This document shows positions 1-5,301 of a stretch of 5,301 bases of DNA, one piece after another. Positions within the stretch are counted from its first letter, which is position 1. Every line of letters starts with the position of its first letter. Source of the DNA: Firmicutes bacterium UBA7709 (GTDB taxonomy: Bacteria; Bacillota_A; Clostridia; Peptostreptococcales; Anaerovoracaceae); contig DLFX01000041.1 of NCBI GenBank assembly GCA_002482405.1, forward strand, positions 1,432 to 6,732. Direction: 5' to 3'. Under the pieces are notes generated by a model. The model made no database searches. It saw only the letters and a list, made by a program, of their open reading frames with translations, and was not told where the DNA came from. A program made the position numbers and the translations under genes.

Positions 1-420
1 TCCAAGCTTTACCGTCATATGGTCGCTGAAGGTGATCTGGGGACGGTTGACGATATAGTCTTCCTTGGAGGGCATCAGGTGCAGATAGTCCTTATCCTGA
101 CGCTCGATGACGTCCACGCTGTATTCGTAGCACTCCATGTCGCCCGCCACGGTCCAGAAGATATCGTTCAGCTTTTCATGGCCGATTACGAGGCTTTCGC
201 CTGCAAACCAGTGATTTCCGAAGATGTGGTCAATATGGGCCTCCGTGTTGATCAGATATTTGATTGGTCCCCTCTTTTTTGCAAATTCACGCATTTCCAG
301 CAGCGTGGATATCCATTGGGCCGTATCGATAAAGACGGAACCCTCATTCGTAAATACAATCGACGGATTGCAGCCTCTTGTCTTTGTTTCAACATATACA
401 TTTGGTGTTAGCTCTTGCAT
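1..420 (-). CDS. MBL-fold metallo-hydrolase, N-terminal 140 residues (truncated by window edge)
   Basis: This open frame starts at the ATG at 420-418 and reads leftward for 140 codons with no stop, so the C-terminal part lies outside the window. A purine-rich site (AGAAGGGAAGG, minus strand, 436-426) sits 5 bases before the ATG and supports this start. The fold is recognised from an early beta-sandwich pattern (SIVFTNEGSVFIDTA, residues 20-34), then INTEAHIDHIFGN (57-69), which is the metal motif of metallo-beta-lactamase-fold enzymes, and a following VIGHEKL (78-84) typical of the family. The motif reads E60-x-H62-x-D64-H65 instead of HxHxDH, so the first zinc ligand of site 1 is Glu. Later metal ligands are out of view. 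Family members hydrolyse lactones, thioesters, sulfate or phosphate esters, or act as oxygenases; none can be chosen here. No signal peptide is seen, so it is probably cytoplasmic. It follows the FAD subunit gene by 54 bases, and a shared operon is likely. The family call is firm; the substrate is unknown. Confidence 0.88.
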   Translation of the reverse strand, partial: MQELTPNVYVETKTRGCNPSIVFTNEGSVFIDTAQWISTLLEMREFAKKRGPIKYLINTEAHIDHIFGNHWFAGESLVIGHEKLNDIFWTVAGDMECYEYSVDVIERQDKDYLHLMPSKEDYIVNRPQITFSDHMTVKLG

Positions 421-474
421 ATTGACCTTCCCTTCTGATATTTATTTTTGATTTTTTAGTATGCCGCCCCGTTC
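421..474 (-). other. Short intergenic spacer before the MBL-fold gene
   Basis: This is the largest gap in the window (54 bases). On the minus strand it is GC-rich next to the FAD subunit stop, then AT-rich (runs of A with interspersed T), and ends with the ribosome binding site AGAAGGGAAGG. I see no convincing hairpin followed by a T-run, so no terminator, and no clear -35/-10 pair. Read-through from the upstream genes is the simplest view, though a weak internal promoter in the AT-rich part cannot be excluded. Confidence 0.6.
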
Positions 475-1350
475 TCAGCGGGACAGTCCGCTTGCCCGTT
501 CTCCTGCCTCCTCCACCGCGTGGCGGGTCCAGACATTGATCATTTCTTTTCTGTATTCCGCTGTCGCCCGCTGATCCGAAATCGGATTGCAGGACGCCGC
601 GGCGGTTTCCCCTGCCTTCTGGATCAATTCGGGAGTCAGTTTTTTGCCGATGAGCAGCTTTTCCGCCTCCTTGGCGCGAATGGGCGTAGGAGCCACCGCC
701 GCCAGAGAAATCCGGGCGTCTTCAACGGTTCCATCCTTTGCCAGGGTCAAACTGCAGCCCACGCCTACGATGGAAATATCCGTGTCACCGCGGATGGCAA
801 ATTTCTTGTAAACAGCCCCCGTTCCTGCTTTCGGAGCGGGAACCTTGAAGCTCTGGGGGAACTCTCCTTCTTTCAGCACGGTCTTTCCGGGGCCGGTGAA
901 GAAATCTTCGATGGCGACTTCCCGGATTCCGTCCCCTCCCGCGATGACAGCCTTGGCGTCCATGACGATCAGTCCCTGGATGGCGTCGGCACTGGGAGAT
1001 GCGTTGCAGGCGTTTCCGCCTATGGTTGCGACGTTTCTGACCTGCATGGAGGATACGTGGCCTGCGGCTTCCTTGATGACCAGATAGTCCTTATCCAGGT
1101 CCGCGTCCAGCGAGATCTTTCTCAGCTGGGCTGCGGCGCCCAGCTCCAGCCCTTCCTTGGTCACCTTGATATCCTGGATGCCTGGAAGCTTCCAGATGCC
1201 GATGACAGCCTTGGGCCTCCATGTTTTATTTTTCAAGCGGGGAACCAGGTCGGTACCGCCTGCCAGAATCTTTGCGTCATAGCCGTATTCCTTCAGGATG
1301 CGGCTGCATTCTTCCGCCGTCTCCGGCTCAAAATATTTATCAAAACGCAT
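475..1350 (-). CDS. Molybdenum hydroxylase FAD-binding (medium) subunit, XdhB/CoxM-like
   Basis: This 291-residue protein is the FAD subunit of a xanthine dehydrogenase-family enzyme. It takes electrons from the 2Fe-2S subunit and hands them to NAD+ or another acceptor. The PCMH-type FAD-binding domain covers about residues 1-170. Its two diagnostic loops are present: AGGTDL (30-35) and TIGGNACNASPSAD (109-122), which contact the FAD diphosphate. The C-terminal CO-dehydrogenase flavoprotein domain spans about 180-280, with the typical AAVAPTPIRAKEAE stretch. The length matches the usual 270-300 residues. No cysteine-rich insertion for an extra 4Fe-4S cluster is seen, unlike the 4-hydroxybenzoyl-CoA reductase beta subunit. 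The start is the ATG at 1350-1348, preceded by GGGGAGGTG with a 5-base spacer; only 2 bases separate it from the stop of the 2Fe-2S gene. It ends in TGA at 477-475. The family is certain; the electron acceptor and substrate are not. Confidence 0.96.
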   Translation of the reverse strand: MRFDKYFEPETAEECSRILKEYGYDAKILAGGTDLVPRLKNKTWRPKAVIGIWKLPGIQDIKVTKEGLELGAAAQLRKISLDADLDKDYLVIKEAAGHVSSMQVRNVATIGGNACNASPSADAIQGLIVMDAKAVIAGGDGIREVAIEDFFTGPGKTVLKEGEFPQSFKVPAPKAGTGAVYKKFAIRGDTDISIVGVGCSLTLAKDGTVEDARISLAAVAPTPIRAKEAEKLLIGKKLTPELIQKAGETAAASCNPISDQRATAEYRKEMINVWTRHAVEEAGERASGLSR

Positions 1351-1352
1351 AT

Positions 1353-1844
1353 TTACACCTCCCCGCAGCTTTCTTTGTATTCGCCGTTACGAACCGCCTC
1401 AACGGACTCAACGATCTTCTTGTATCCGACGCAGCGGCAGATATTTCCGTGAAGGCCTTCCCTGATATCTTCTTCCGTGGCGTTGGGATTTTCATCCAGA
1501 ATCGCCTTGGCTGTCAGGATCATGCCGGGTGTGCAGAAACCGCACTGTACGGCAAAGTGGTCGATGAAGGACTGCTGCAACGGGTGAAGGCTGCTCTCAC
1601 GTTCCAGTCCTTCGATTGTGGTGATGGAGCGGCCGTTGGCCTGAGGGATCAGGATCGTGCAGCTTTTGACTGCCATTCCATCCATCAGTACGGTGCAAAC
1701 TCCGCAGTTGGTATCGTCACAGCCCTTTTTCGTGCCCAGGAGGTTCAGTTCTTCCCTGATGACCTCCAGCAGCGTTCTGTCGGGGCTTACAAACAGGTTA
1801 TACTTTCTGCCGTTGACAGTGAGGTTGATTTCCATTCTTTCCAT
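1353..1844 (-). CDS. Molybdenum hydroxylase 2Fe-2S (small) subunit, XdhC/CoxS-like
   Basis: This 163-residue protein carries the two 2Fe-2S clusters that relay electrons from the molybdenum site to FAD. The N-terminal plant-ferredoxin-like domain (about 5-80) has C42, C47, C50 and C62. The C-terminal helical domain (about 85-155) has QCGFCTPG (C101, C104) and the pair C136/C138 in GNICRCVGY. All eight ligands are intact and the length is normal for the family. The frame is open further upstream to 1895, but the ATG at 1844 is preferred: it follows the large-subunit TAA after one base (TAAAATG), AAGGAGGGGG lies 9 bases ahead, and the upstream extension is an unrelated basic stretch inside the preceding gene. 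A second ATG at 1835 would remove only three residues and is less well spaced. No Tat signal is present, as expected for a cytoplasmic enzyme. Identity is near certain. Confidence 0.97.
   Translation of the reverse strand: MERMEINLTVNGRKYNLFVSPDRTLLEVIREELNLLGTKKGCDDTNCGVCTVLMDGMAVKSCTILIPQANGRSITTIEGLERESSLHPLQQSFIDHFAVQCGFCTPGMILTAKAILDENPNATEEDIREGLHGNICRCVGYKKIVESVEAVRNGEYKESCGEV
1356..1364 (-). promoter_or_regulatory. Ribosome binding site for the FAD subunit, inside the 2Fe-2S gene
   Basis: GGGGAGGTG on the minus strand lies 5 bases before the ATG at 1350. It sits in the last codons and up to the stop of the 2Fe-2S gene (GAG GTG TAA). The overlap points to coupled translation of these two subunits. 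Confidence 0.85.
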
Positions 1845-1845
1845 T

Positions 1846-4212
1846 TTATTTCGCCCCCTCCTTCGCTTTTTTCTCTTTGATAAGAGCCAAAACACGCTCC
1901 GCGGTCATCGGATAGCCGTTCACTCTTACGCCGACCGCTCTGTAGATCGCTTCCGCGATGGCAGGCCCTACCGGAATCGTGATGGATTCCGCCATGCCTT
2001 TTGCTCCGTAAGGACCGTCGGGCAGCGGATCGGGATTGATAAACGCGTGGACGTTTTCATTGGTCGGCATGTCTAAAATCGTCGGCAGCCTGTAATCGCT
2101 GAAATTGCAGTTGGACATCTTTCCGTCCGCATTGTAAAGATGCTCTTCGTTGACGGAAAATCCGATTGCCATATGAACGCCGCCCTCGATCTGGGTTTCT
2201 ACCAGCTTCGGGTTGATGGGATTTCCGGTATCAGCGGAGGACGCGACCTTCAGCACCTTGATCTGGCCGGTCTCTTCGTTGACCGCGATTTCCACCGCGG
2301 CGGCGGAGTACTGGAACCAATTCCATACCCGGTCGGACAGGCCGTTTTCATCCCACTGATGGATCGGAGCGGGGCAGAACAGGCCATGTCCCACTACAGG
2401 AGTGCCCTTCTGGAGTCCCCAGTTGCCCTGGGTAAACATGGTGGTGGGCTGGAACAGCGGAGGAATGTCGACTTCCTGCACGTAGGAACCTGCTAAATAA
2501 GCTTTCTTTCCCTTGATCTCGACCTTGGAGGGATGGAGCCCGTAGACTCTCGCAACTTCTACTTTTAATTTATTAATTGCATCTTCGCAGGCCAGCTTCA
2601 CCGCGTTGCCGGTGTTATAGGTGGTTCTGCTTGACGCCGAGTAATTATCATAAGGTGTGATGGCGGTGTCGCCTTTGGTAACCTTTACCTCTTCAAGGGG
2701 CACGCCGAATTCATGGGCCGCGATCTGGCCCATGGTGGTGGTAGCGCCCATGCCGTTTTCATCGCAGCTGATGAAGAGCTGGATGCTTCCGTCGCTGTTA
2801 TACCATACTTCCGCTTCGGAACGGCCAAGAGGCGTGTTCTGCTTCCCGCCTACCGCGCAGCCGCGGCCTTTCTTCCATACGCCCATATCCTGCACAGGAG
2901 CTTCTTCCACTTTAATGGCGTCGGCTACGGATTGCAGGCACTTTTTCAGACCGATACTGGTGATCAGCTCACCGTGGGGGTCTCTCTCGCCCTTGTCGAT
3001 AATGTTCTTCAAGCGGAGCTCAACGGGGCTCATGTCCAGCTCGTCGGCAAGCTGATTCATAAGGCATTCGATGCCGAATTCCGCCTCCGGGCAGCCGAGT
3101 CCGCGGTATTCCGCCGCAGGCACCGTGTTGGTGGCAACCGCGCAGGTGTCCATTCTCAGGTTCTTGAACCTATAGACCGGAAGGGCTCCGGACGAGGAAA
3201 GACGCCCGCTGAAGAATGTATTGTTCAGGCATGCGCCGATCTCTTCCGCGAGGTAATAATCGTTAGCCACGAGGGTGCCGTCCTTCATGGCACCGATTTT
3301 GACTTTGGTGACGCAGGGCCAGTTGGAGGGCGCGCCGACGAACTGTTCTTCTCTGTTGAACTGGAACGATACGGTTCTCTTGGTTCTGAGACACATCAGG
3401 ACAGTGATCATTTCCACATAGGGATTCAGACGGGAGCCGAAGCTTCCGCCCATGTAAGGCTGAATGACCCTCACGTGGCTTTCCTTCATTTTCAGGATTC
3501 TGCAGATGCCCTGCTTGATGACGCCGTGAACTCCGGCGCCGTTTGATATCAGCGTAATGCCTCCGTCGGAATCATAGCGGCAGATGGCATTTGCGGCCTC
3601 CAGCGGGCTCGCTGTCTTTTTGCCCGTCCAGAATTCGCCTTCTACGATCACCTCCGCCTTTTCCATAGCGGCGGGGACATCGCCGGAATGCAGCTTAAAT
3701 GCGCCTACCACGTTGGGAGACACCCGGTTGCTCGCTCTGTCTCCCGGTCTGTCGGAAAAGCCCAGGGGACGTGTTTCGTATTCCGGGTCAACCACCGATA
3801 CCGGATTTGGCTCGATGGCGGCATAATAATCGAGAACAGCTAGCAGCTTTTCGTATTCCACTTCGATAAGCTCTACCGCCTTTTCCGCGATCTCAAGGGT
3901 TTCCGCGCAGACCAAAGCGACGATTTGACCGGCCCAAAGGGTTTCCGTCTCCGCGATGATCGCGGCCTTTGGATACTGGTCCCAGTCGATACCGGGCTCG
4001 GACCCGGTCATGATGTAAATTACTCCTTCTAATGCCTGCGCCTTGCTGAGGTCAAGCTTTTTGATCTTCGCGTGGGCATACGGACTGCGCAAGGCTTTCA
4101 TATGCGCCAGATTTGGGAATTGATTTTTGTAATCGCTGGCATATAAGCCCTTGCCGGTTACTTTGTCGTAGGCGTCAATTCTCTTTTCGCCTTTGCCGAT
4201 TAATCCTTCCAC
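1846..4212 (-). CDS. Molybdenum hydroxylase molybdopterin-binding catalytic (large) subunit, xanthine dehydrogenase family
   Basis: This 788-residue catalytic subunit would bind molybdopterin cytosine dinucleotide or a related cofactor and hydroxylate an aldehyde or heterocycle with water-derived oxygen. The N-terminal a/b hammerhead domain spans about 10-125 (RIDAYDKVTGKGLYASD at 11-27, then RSPYAHAKI). The first Moco-binding domain is about 150-400, with GGSFGSR (255-261) and EYRGLGCPE (368-376). The second is about 420-730, with the dinucleotide-contacting DENGMGATT (484-492) and QIEGGVHMAIG (674-684). The C-terminal GAKGMAES places the conserved catalytic base at E742. R370 is kept. The loop lacks the AYRCSF cysteine of form I CO dehydrogenase. 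Deviations: GQG is GMG (M488), and L372 stands where bovine xanthine oxidase has the substrate-stacking Phe914. The start is GTG at 4212-4210 behind AAGGAGG with a 7-base spacer. The gene lies 24 bases after the regulator and 1 base before the 2Fe-2S gene. Substrate unknown. Confidence 0.96.
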   Translation of the reverse strand: MEGLIGKGEKRIDAYDKVTGKGLYASDYKNQFPNLAHMKALRSPYAHAKIKKLDLSKAQALEGVIYIMTGSEPGIDWDQYPKAAIIAETETLWAGQIVALVCAETLEIAEKAVELIEVEYEKLLAVLDYYAAIEPNPVSVVDPEYETRPLGFSDRPGDRASNRVSPNVVGAFKLHSGDVPAAMEKAEVIVEGEFWTGKKTASPLEAANAICRYDSDGGITLISNGAGVHGVIKQGICRILKMKESHVRVIQPYMGGSFGSRLNPYVEMITVLMCLRTKRTVSFQFNREEQFVGAPSNWPCVTKVKIGAMKDGTLVANDYYLAEEIGACLNNTFFSGRLSSSGALPVYRFKNLRMDTCAVATNTVPAAEYRGLGCPEAEFGIECLMNQLADELDMSPVELRLKNIIDKGERDPHGELITSIGLKKCLQSVADAIKVEEAPVQDMGVWKKGRGCAVGGKQNTPLGRSEAEVWYNSDGSIQLFISCDENGMGATTTMGQIAAHEFGVPLEEVKVTKGDTAITPYDNYSASSRTTYNTGNAVKLACEDAINKLKVEVARVYGLHPSKVEIKGKKAYLAGSYVQEVDIPPLFQPTTMFTQGNWGLQKGTPVVGHGLFCPAPIHQWDENGLSDRVWNWFQYSAAAVEIAVNEETGQIKVLKVASSADTGNPINPKLVETQIEGGVHMAIGFSVNEEHLYNADGKMSNCNFSDYRLPTILDMPTNENVHAFINPDPLPDGPYGAKGMAESITIPVGPAIAEAIYRAVGVRVNGYPMTAERVLALIKEKKAKEGAK
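1854..1863 (-). promoter_or_regulatory. Ribosome binding site for the 2Fe-2S subunit, inside the large-subunit gene
   Basis: The minus strand reads AAGGAGGGGG here, 9 bases before the ATG at 1844. It lies within the last codons of the large-subunit gene (coding for Lys-Glu-Gly) and chooses the 1844 start over the further upstream open frame. The stop/start junction TAAAATG leaves one base between the genes, so translational coupling of catalytic and 2Fe-2S subunits is likely. Confidence 0.85.
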
Positions 4213-4219
4213 TATTTTG

Positions 4220-4226
4220 CCTCCTT
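4220..4226 (-). promoter_or_regulatory. Ribosome binding site fixing the GTG start of the large subunit
   Basis: A strong AAGGAGG on the minus strand lies 7 bases (CAAAATA) before the GTG at 4212-4210. The first in-frame ATG would be at residue 38, after conserved hammerhead sequence has begun, so GTG is the right start. The site lies in the 24-base gap after the regulator stop at 4237. Confidence 0.88.
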
Positions 4227-4236
4227 AGCGTTAATT

Positions 4237-4920
4237 TTATTGATCTTCCTCAATATCCAGTATGTCCAAACCCTGGATAAGCTGTTCAAAATGCCGGATG
4301 ACCTCTGACATTGCGCGCTCCGCATCCTTTGCCGCGACAGCTTCATAAAGGTCCTCATGCCGGACCGACAGCTCCTCGAGGGGCATTTTTGAGAGAAACG
4401 TTCCCACATAGGTTGAACTGTGTATGTTGCACTGTTCCCATGAGCGAAGCAATATCTCGTTGTCGGACAACGACATGATCCTCTTATGAAACATCACATC
4501 CTTTTTGATATAGAGGTCGAAGTTCCCATTCTCCGCAGCCTCTTCCATATCTTTCATGATGCTATAGAGCTCTCTTGTCTTATCTTCCGCCATTTCCGCC
4601 ATATTTCTCACCGCGTCCTGGACTCCAAGCATTTCCAGGTACATGCGGACTTTATAAGAATCCCTCATGTCCTTTTTGGTGACCTTTTTAACGAAGCACC
4701 CCTGATAGGGAATGTTTTCGATGAGGCCCGACATTTCCAGCTCTCTGATGGCTTCCCTGACGGGCGACTGGGAAACGCCCAGCTCTCTCGCCCATCGGGT
4801 TTCGATGATCCGGTCTCCCGGTTTAAGCTCGCCTGTCATGATCGCTTTTTTAATGGAATTCCTTATTTCATCACGGTATAAAGGACGTTTTTCAATTGGT
4901 TTTCTTTCAACTGTACCCAT
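4237..4920 (-). CDS. GntR-family transcriptional regulator, FadR subfamily with FCD domain
   Basis: This 227-residue regulator is likely to control the operon. The N-terminal winged helix-turn-helix covers about 12-80: the RDEIRNSIKKAIMTGELKPG helix, then the recognition region LGVSQSPVREAIRELEMSGL (47-66), and a wing ending at PYQGCFVKKV. The C-terminal all-helical FCD ligand domain spans about 85-220. D141, H145 (DVMFH), H188 and H210 fit the D-x3-H...H...H metal site of metal-binding FCD proteins, which often bind a small carboxylate through Zn2+ or Ni2+. Family members typically repress sugar-acid or organic-acid catabolic genes and are released by a pathway metabolite; that role here is inferred. 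The ATG at 4920-4918 has AGGAGG 5 bases upstream, and this site overlaps the stop of the transaldolase gene. As the second visible gene of the cluster it would be made with its targets, suggesting autoregulation. No operator can be placed, because the promoter is out of view. Confidence 0.95.
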   Translation of the reverse strand: MGTVERKPIEKRPLYRDEIRNSIKKAIMTGELKPGDRIIETRWARELGVSQSPVREAIRELEMSGLIENIPYQGCFVKKVTKKDMRDSYKVRMYLEMLGVQDAVRNMAEMAEDKTRELYSIMKDMEEAAENGNFDLYIKKDVMFHKRIMSLSDNEILLRSWEQCNIHSSTYVGTFLSKMPLEELSVRHEDLYEAVAAKDAERAMSEVIRHFEQLIQGLDILDIEEDQ

Positions 4921-4925
4921 TTTCG

Positions 4926-4956
4926 CCTCCTCAGAGGGTTATCATAAATCCTCTGA
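4926..4956 (-). promoter_or_regulatory. Stop/ribosome-binding-site overlap with a short inverted repeat at the transaldolase-regulator junction
   Basis: On the minus strand the stop TGA (4933-4931) runs straight into the regulator's Shine-Dalgarno: TGAGGAGG, ending at 4926. A perfect 7-base inverted repeat, TCAGAGG (4956-4950) and CCTCTGA (4937-4931), with a 12-base loop, ends exactly at the stop codon and shares one A with the AGGAGG core. There is no T-run after it, so it is not a typical terminator. A ribosome finishing the upstream gene would melt it. The repeat is seen directly; any function is inference and chance is possible. Confidence 0.35.
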
Positions 4957-5301
4957 TCACCGCTACCAGATCGTCATAGCCTTTTAAGAACTGGAGCATC
5001 GTTTTGCGCACCGGCCCAAAGGTATCAAACTCTTCGGGGGTCATTCCGTCGGGCTGATATGCCCTGTTGAAATCCTTGAAATTCTTCGTGAGCTGATCCA
5101 GGATCTTCGGGTCCACCGGGGTATCGATGTTGTTCTTTACGGCTTCATCCGTGCTGTTGAACCGTTTGATCCATTTATGGGGAATGGTCATGGACAGGTC
5201 TCCGCCTATGAGCTGGGTCCATTGATAGTGATTTCTGTACGCGGCCGCCAGCAGCTGGGTCCTGTATCCTCTTTCCTTATATATCCTATACGCGTTCTTC
5301 A
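4931..5301 (-). CDS. Transaldolase-family protein, C-terminal part (truncated by window edge)
   Basis: The frame is open from the right edge to TGA at 4933-4931 and shows the last 122 complete codons, so an internal ATG at 5191 is not the real start. The stretch YKERGYRTQLLAAAYRN near the beginning of the visible part aligns by eye with YKEHGYETVVMGASFRN of E. coli TalB, and is followed by GGDLSMTIPHKW in place of TalB's CDRLTIAPAL. This is the last strand of the (beta/alpha)8 barrel and the C-terminal helices. The Arg of the TalB phosphate-binding SFRN motif is kept, but the Ser is Ala (AAAYRN). The catalytic Schiff-base Lys would lie upstream, out of view. The tail (DGMTPEEFDTFGPVRKTMLQFLKG) differs from canonical pentose-phosphate transaldolase. 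It is probably a divergent aldolase in a catabolic operon rather than the housekeeping enzyme. The family call rests on remembered sequence and is fairly secure; the substrate is unknown. Confidence 0.78.
   Translation of the reverse strand, partial: KNAYRIYKERGYRTQLLAAAYRNHYQWTQLIGGDLSMTIPHKWIKRFNSTDEAVKNNIDTPVDPKILDQLTKNFKDFNRAYQPDGMTPEEFDTFGPVRKTMLQFLKGYDDLVAVIRGFMITL

Noticed and set aside
520..1452. Plus-strand open frame of 310 codons opposite the FAD and 2Fe-2S genes
   Set aside because: It runs antisense to two well-supported genes, shows no recognisable domain, and its composition is that expected from the reverse frame of coding DNA.
1845..1895. N-terminal extension of the 2Fe-2S subunit to an ATG at 1895
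   Set aside because: The extra residues are a basic stretch encoded over the end of the large-subunit gene and are not part of the ferredoxin domain; the ribosome binding site at 1863-1854 points to the ATG at 1844.
2713..3546. Plus-strand open frame of 277 codons opposite the large-subunit gene
   Set aside because: It is antisense to conserved molybdopterin-binding sequence, has no known motif, and is best explained as a shadow of the GC-biased minus-strand codons.
1846..4212. Large subunit as a form I CO dehydrogenase CoxL
   Set aside because: The AYRCSF signature with its copper-binding Cys is absent; the loop reads EYRGLG instead.
4212..4409. Minus-strand 65-codon frame overlapping the regulator gene
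   Set aside because: It lies in another frame inside the FCD coding region, has no family resemblance, and the regulator reading explains this DNA fully.
4931..4956. Inverted repeat as a rho-independent terminator
   Set aside because: The stem is only 7 bases, the loop is 12 bases, and it is followed by GAGGCGAAAATG rather than a T-run; the next gene starts at once.
4931..5191. A stand-alone 86-residue protein starting at the ATG at 5191
   Set aside because: The frame is open to the right window edge and the upstream codons carry the transaldolase YKERGYRTQLLAAAYRN segment, so this ATG is internal.

Overview
The window is one strand-consistent gene cluster read entirely on the minus strand. 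In transcription order (right to left) it holds the 3' end of a transaldolase-family gene, a GntR/FCD regulator, the three subunits of a xanthine dehydrogenase-family molybdenum hydroxylase (molybdopterin, then 2Fe-2S, then FAD subunit), and the 5' part of a metallo-beta-lactamase-fold hydrolase that runs off the left edge. Every gap is 54 bases or less, and most genes are preceded by a strong AGGAGG-type ribosome binding site. Several of these sites lie inside the 3' end of the preceding gene or overlap its stop codon. This looks like a single operon whose promoter lies beyond the right edge.

Strong purine-rich Shine-Dalgarno sites, a moderate GC content, and separate genes for the three hydroxylase subunits suggest an anaerobic or gut-type member of the Clostridia (Bacillota). 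That assignment is inference, since no taxonomic marker gene is present.

Layout: 4931-5301 transaldolase-like C-terminus; 4237-4920 FadR-type GntR regulator with a full FCD metal-site pattern (D141, H145, H188, H210); 1846-4212 molybdopterin-binding subunit with a GTG start and the catalytic Glu at residue 742; 1353-1844 2Fe-2S subunit with all eight cluster cysteines; 475-1350 FAD subunit with both FAD loops; 1-420 MBL-fold protein in which the first histidine of HxHxDH is glutamate. There is no gene-free stretch longer than 54 bases.

How they may work together (inference): the three subunits form a complete soluble hydroxylase that inserts a water-derived oxygen into an aldehyde or heterocycle and passes electrons through 2Fe-2S clusters to FAD. 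The aldolase-family enzyme upstream and the MBL hydrolase downstream suggest a short catabolic route, for example aldol cleavage to an aldehyde, oxidation to an acid, and hydrolysis of an ester, lactone or thioester. The FCD regulator would sense a small carboxylate in that route. The substrate is not determined by the sequence. Active-site loop residues argue against CO dehydrogenase and differ from the purine pocket of classical xanthine oxidase.
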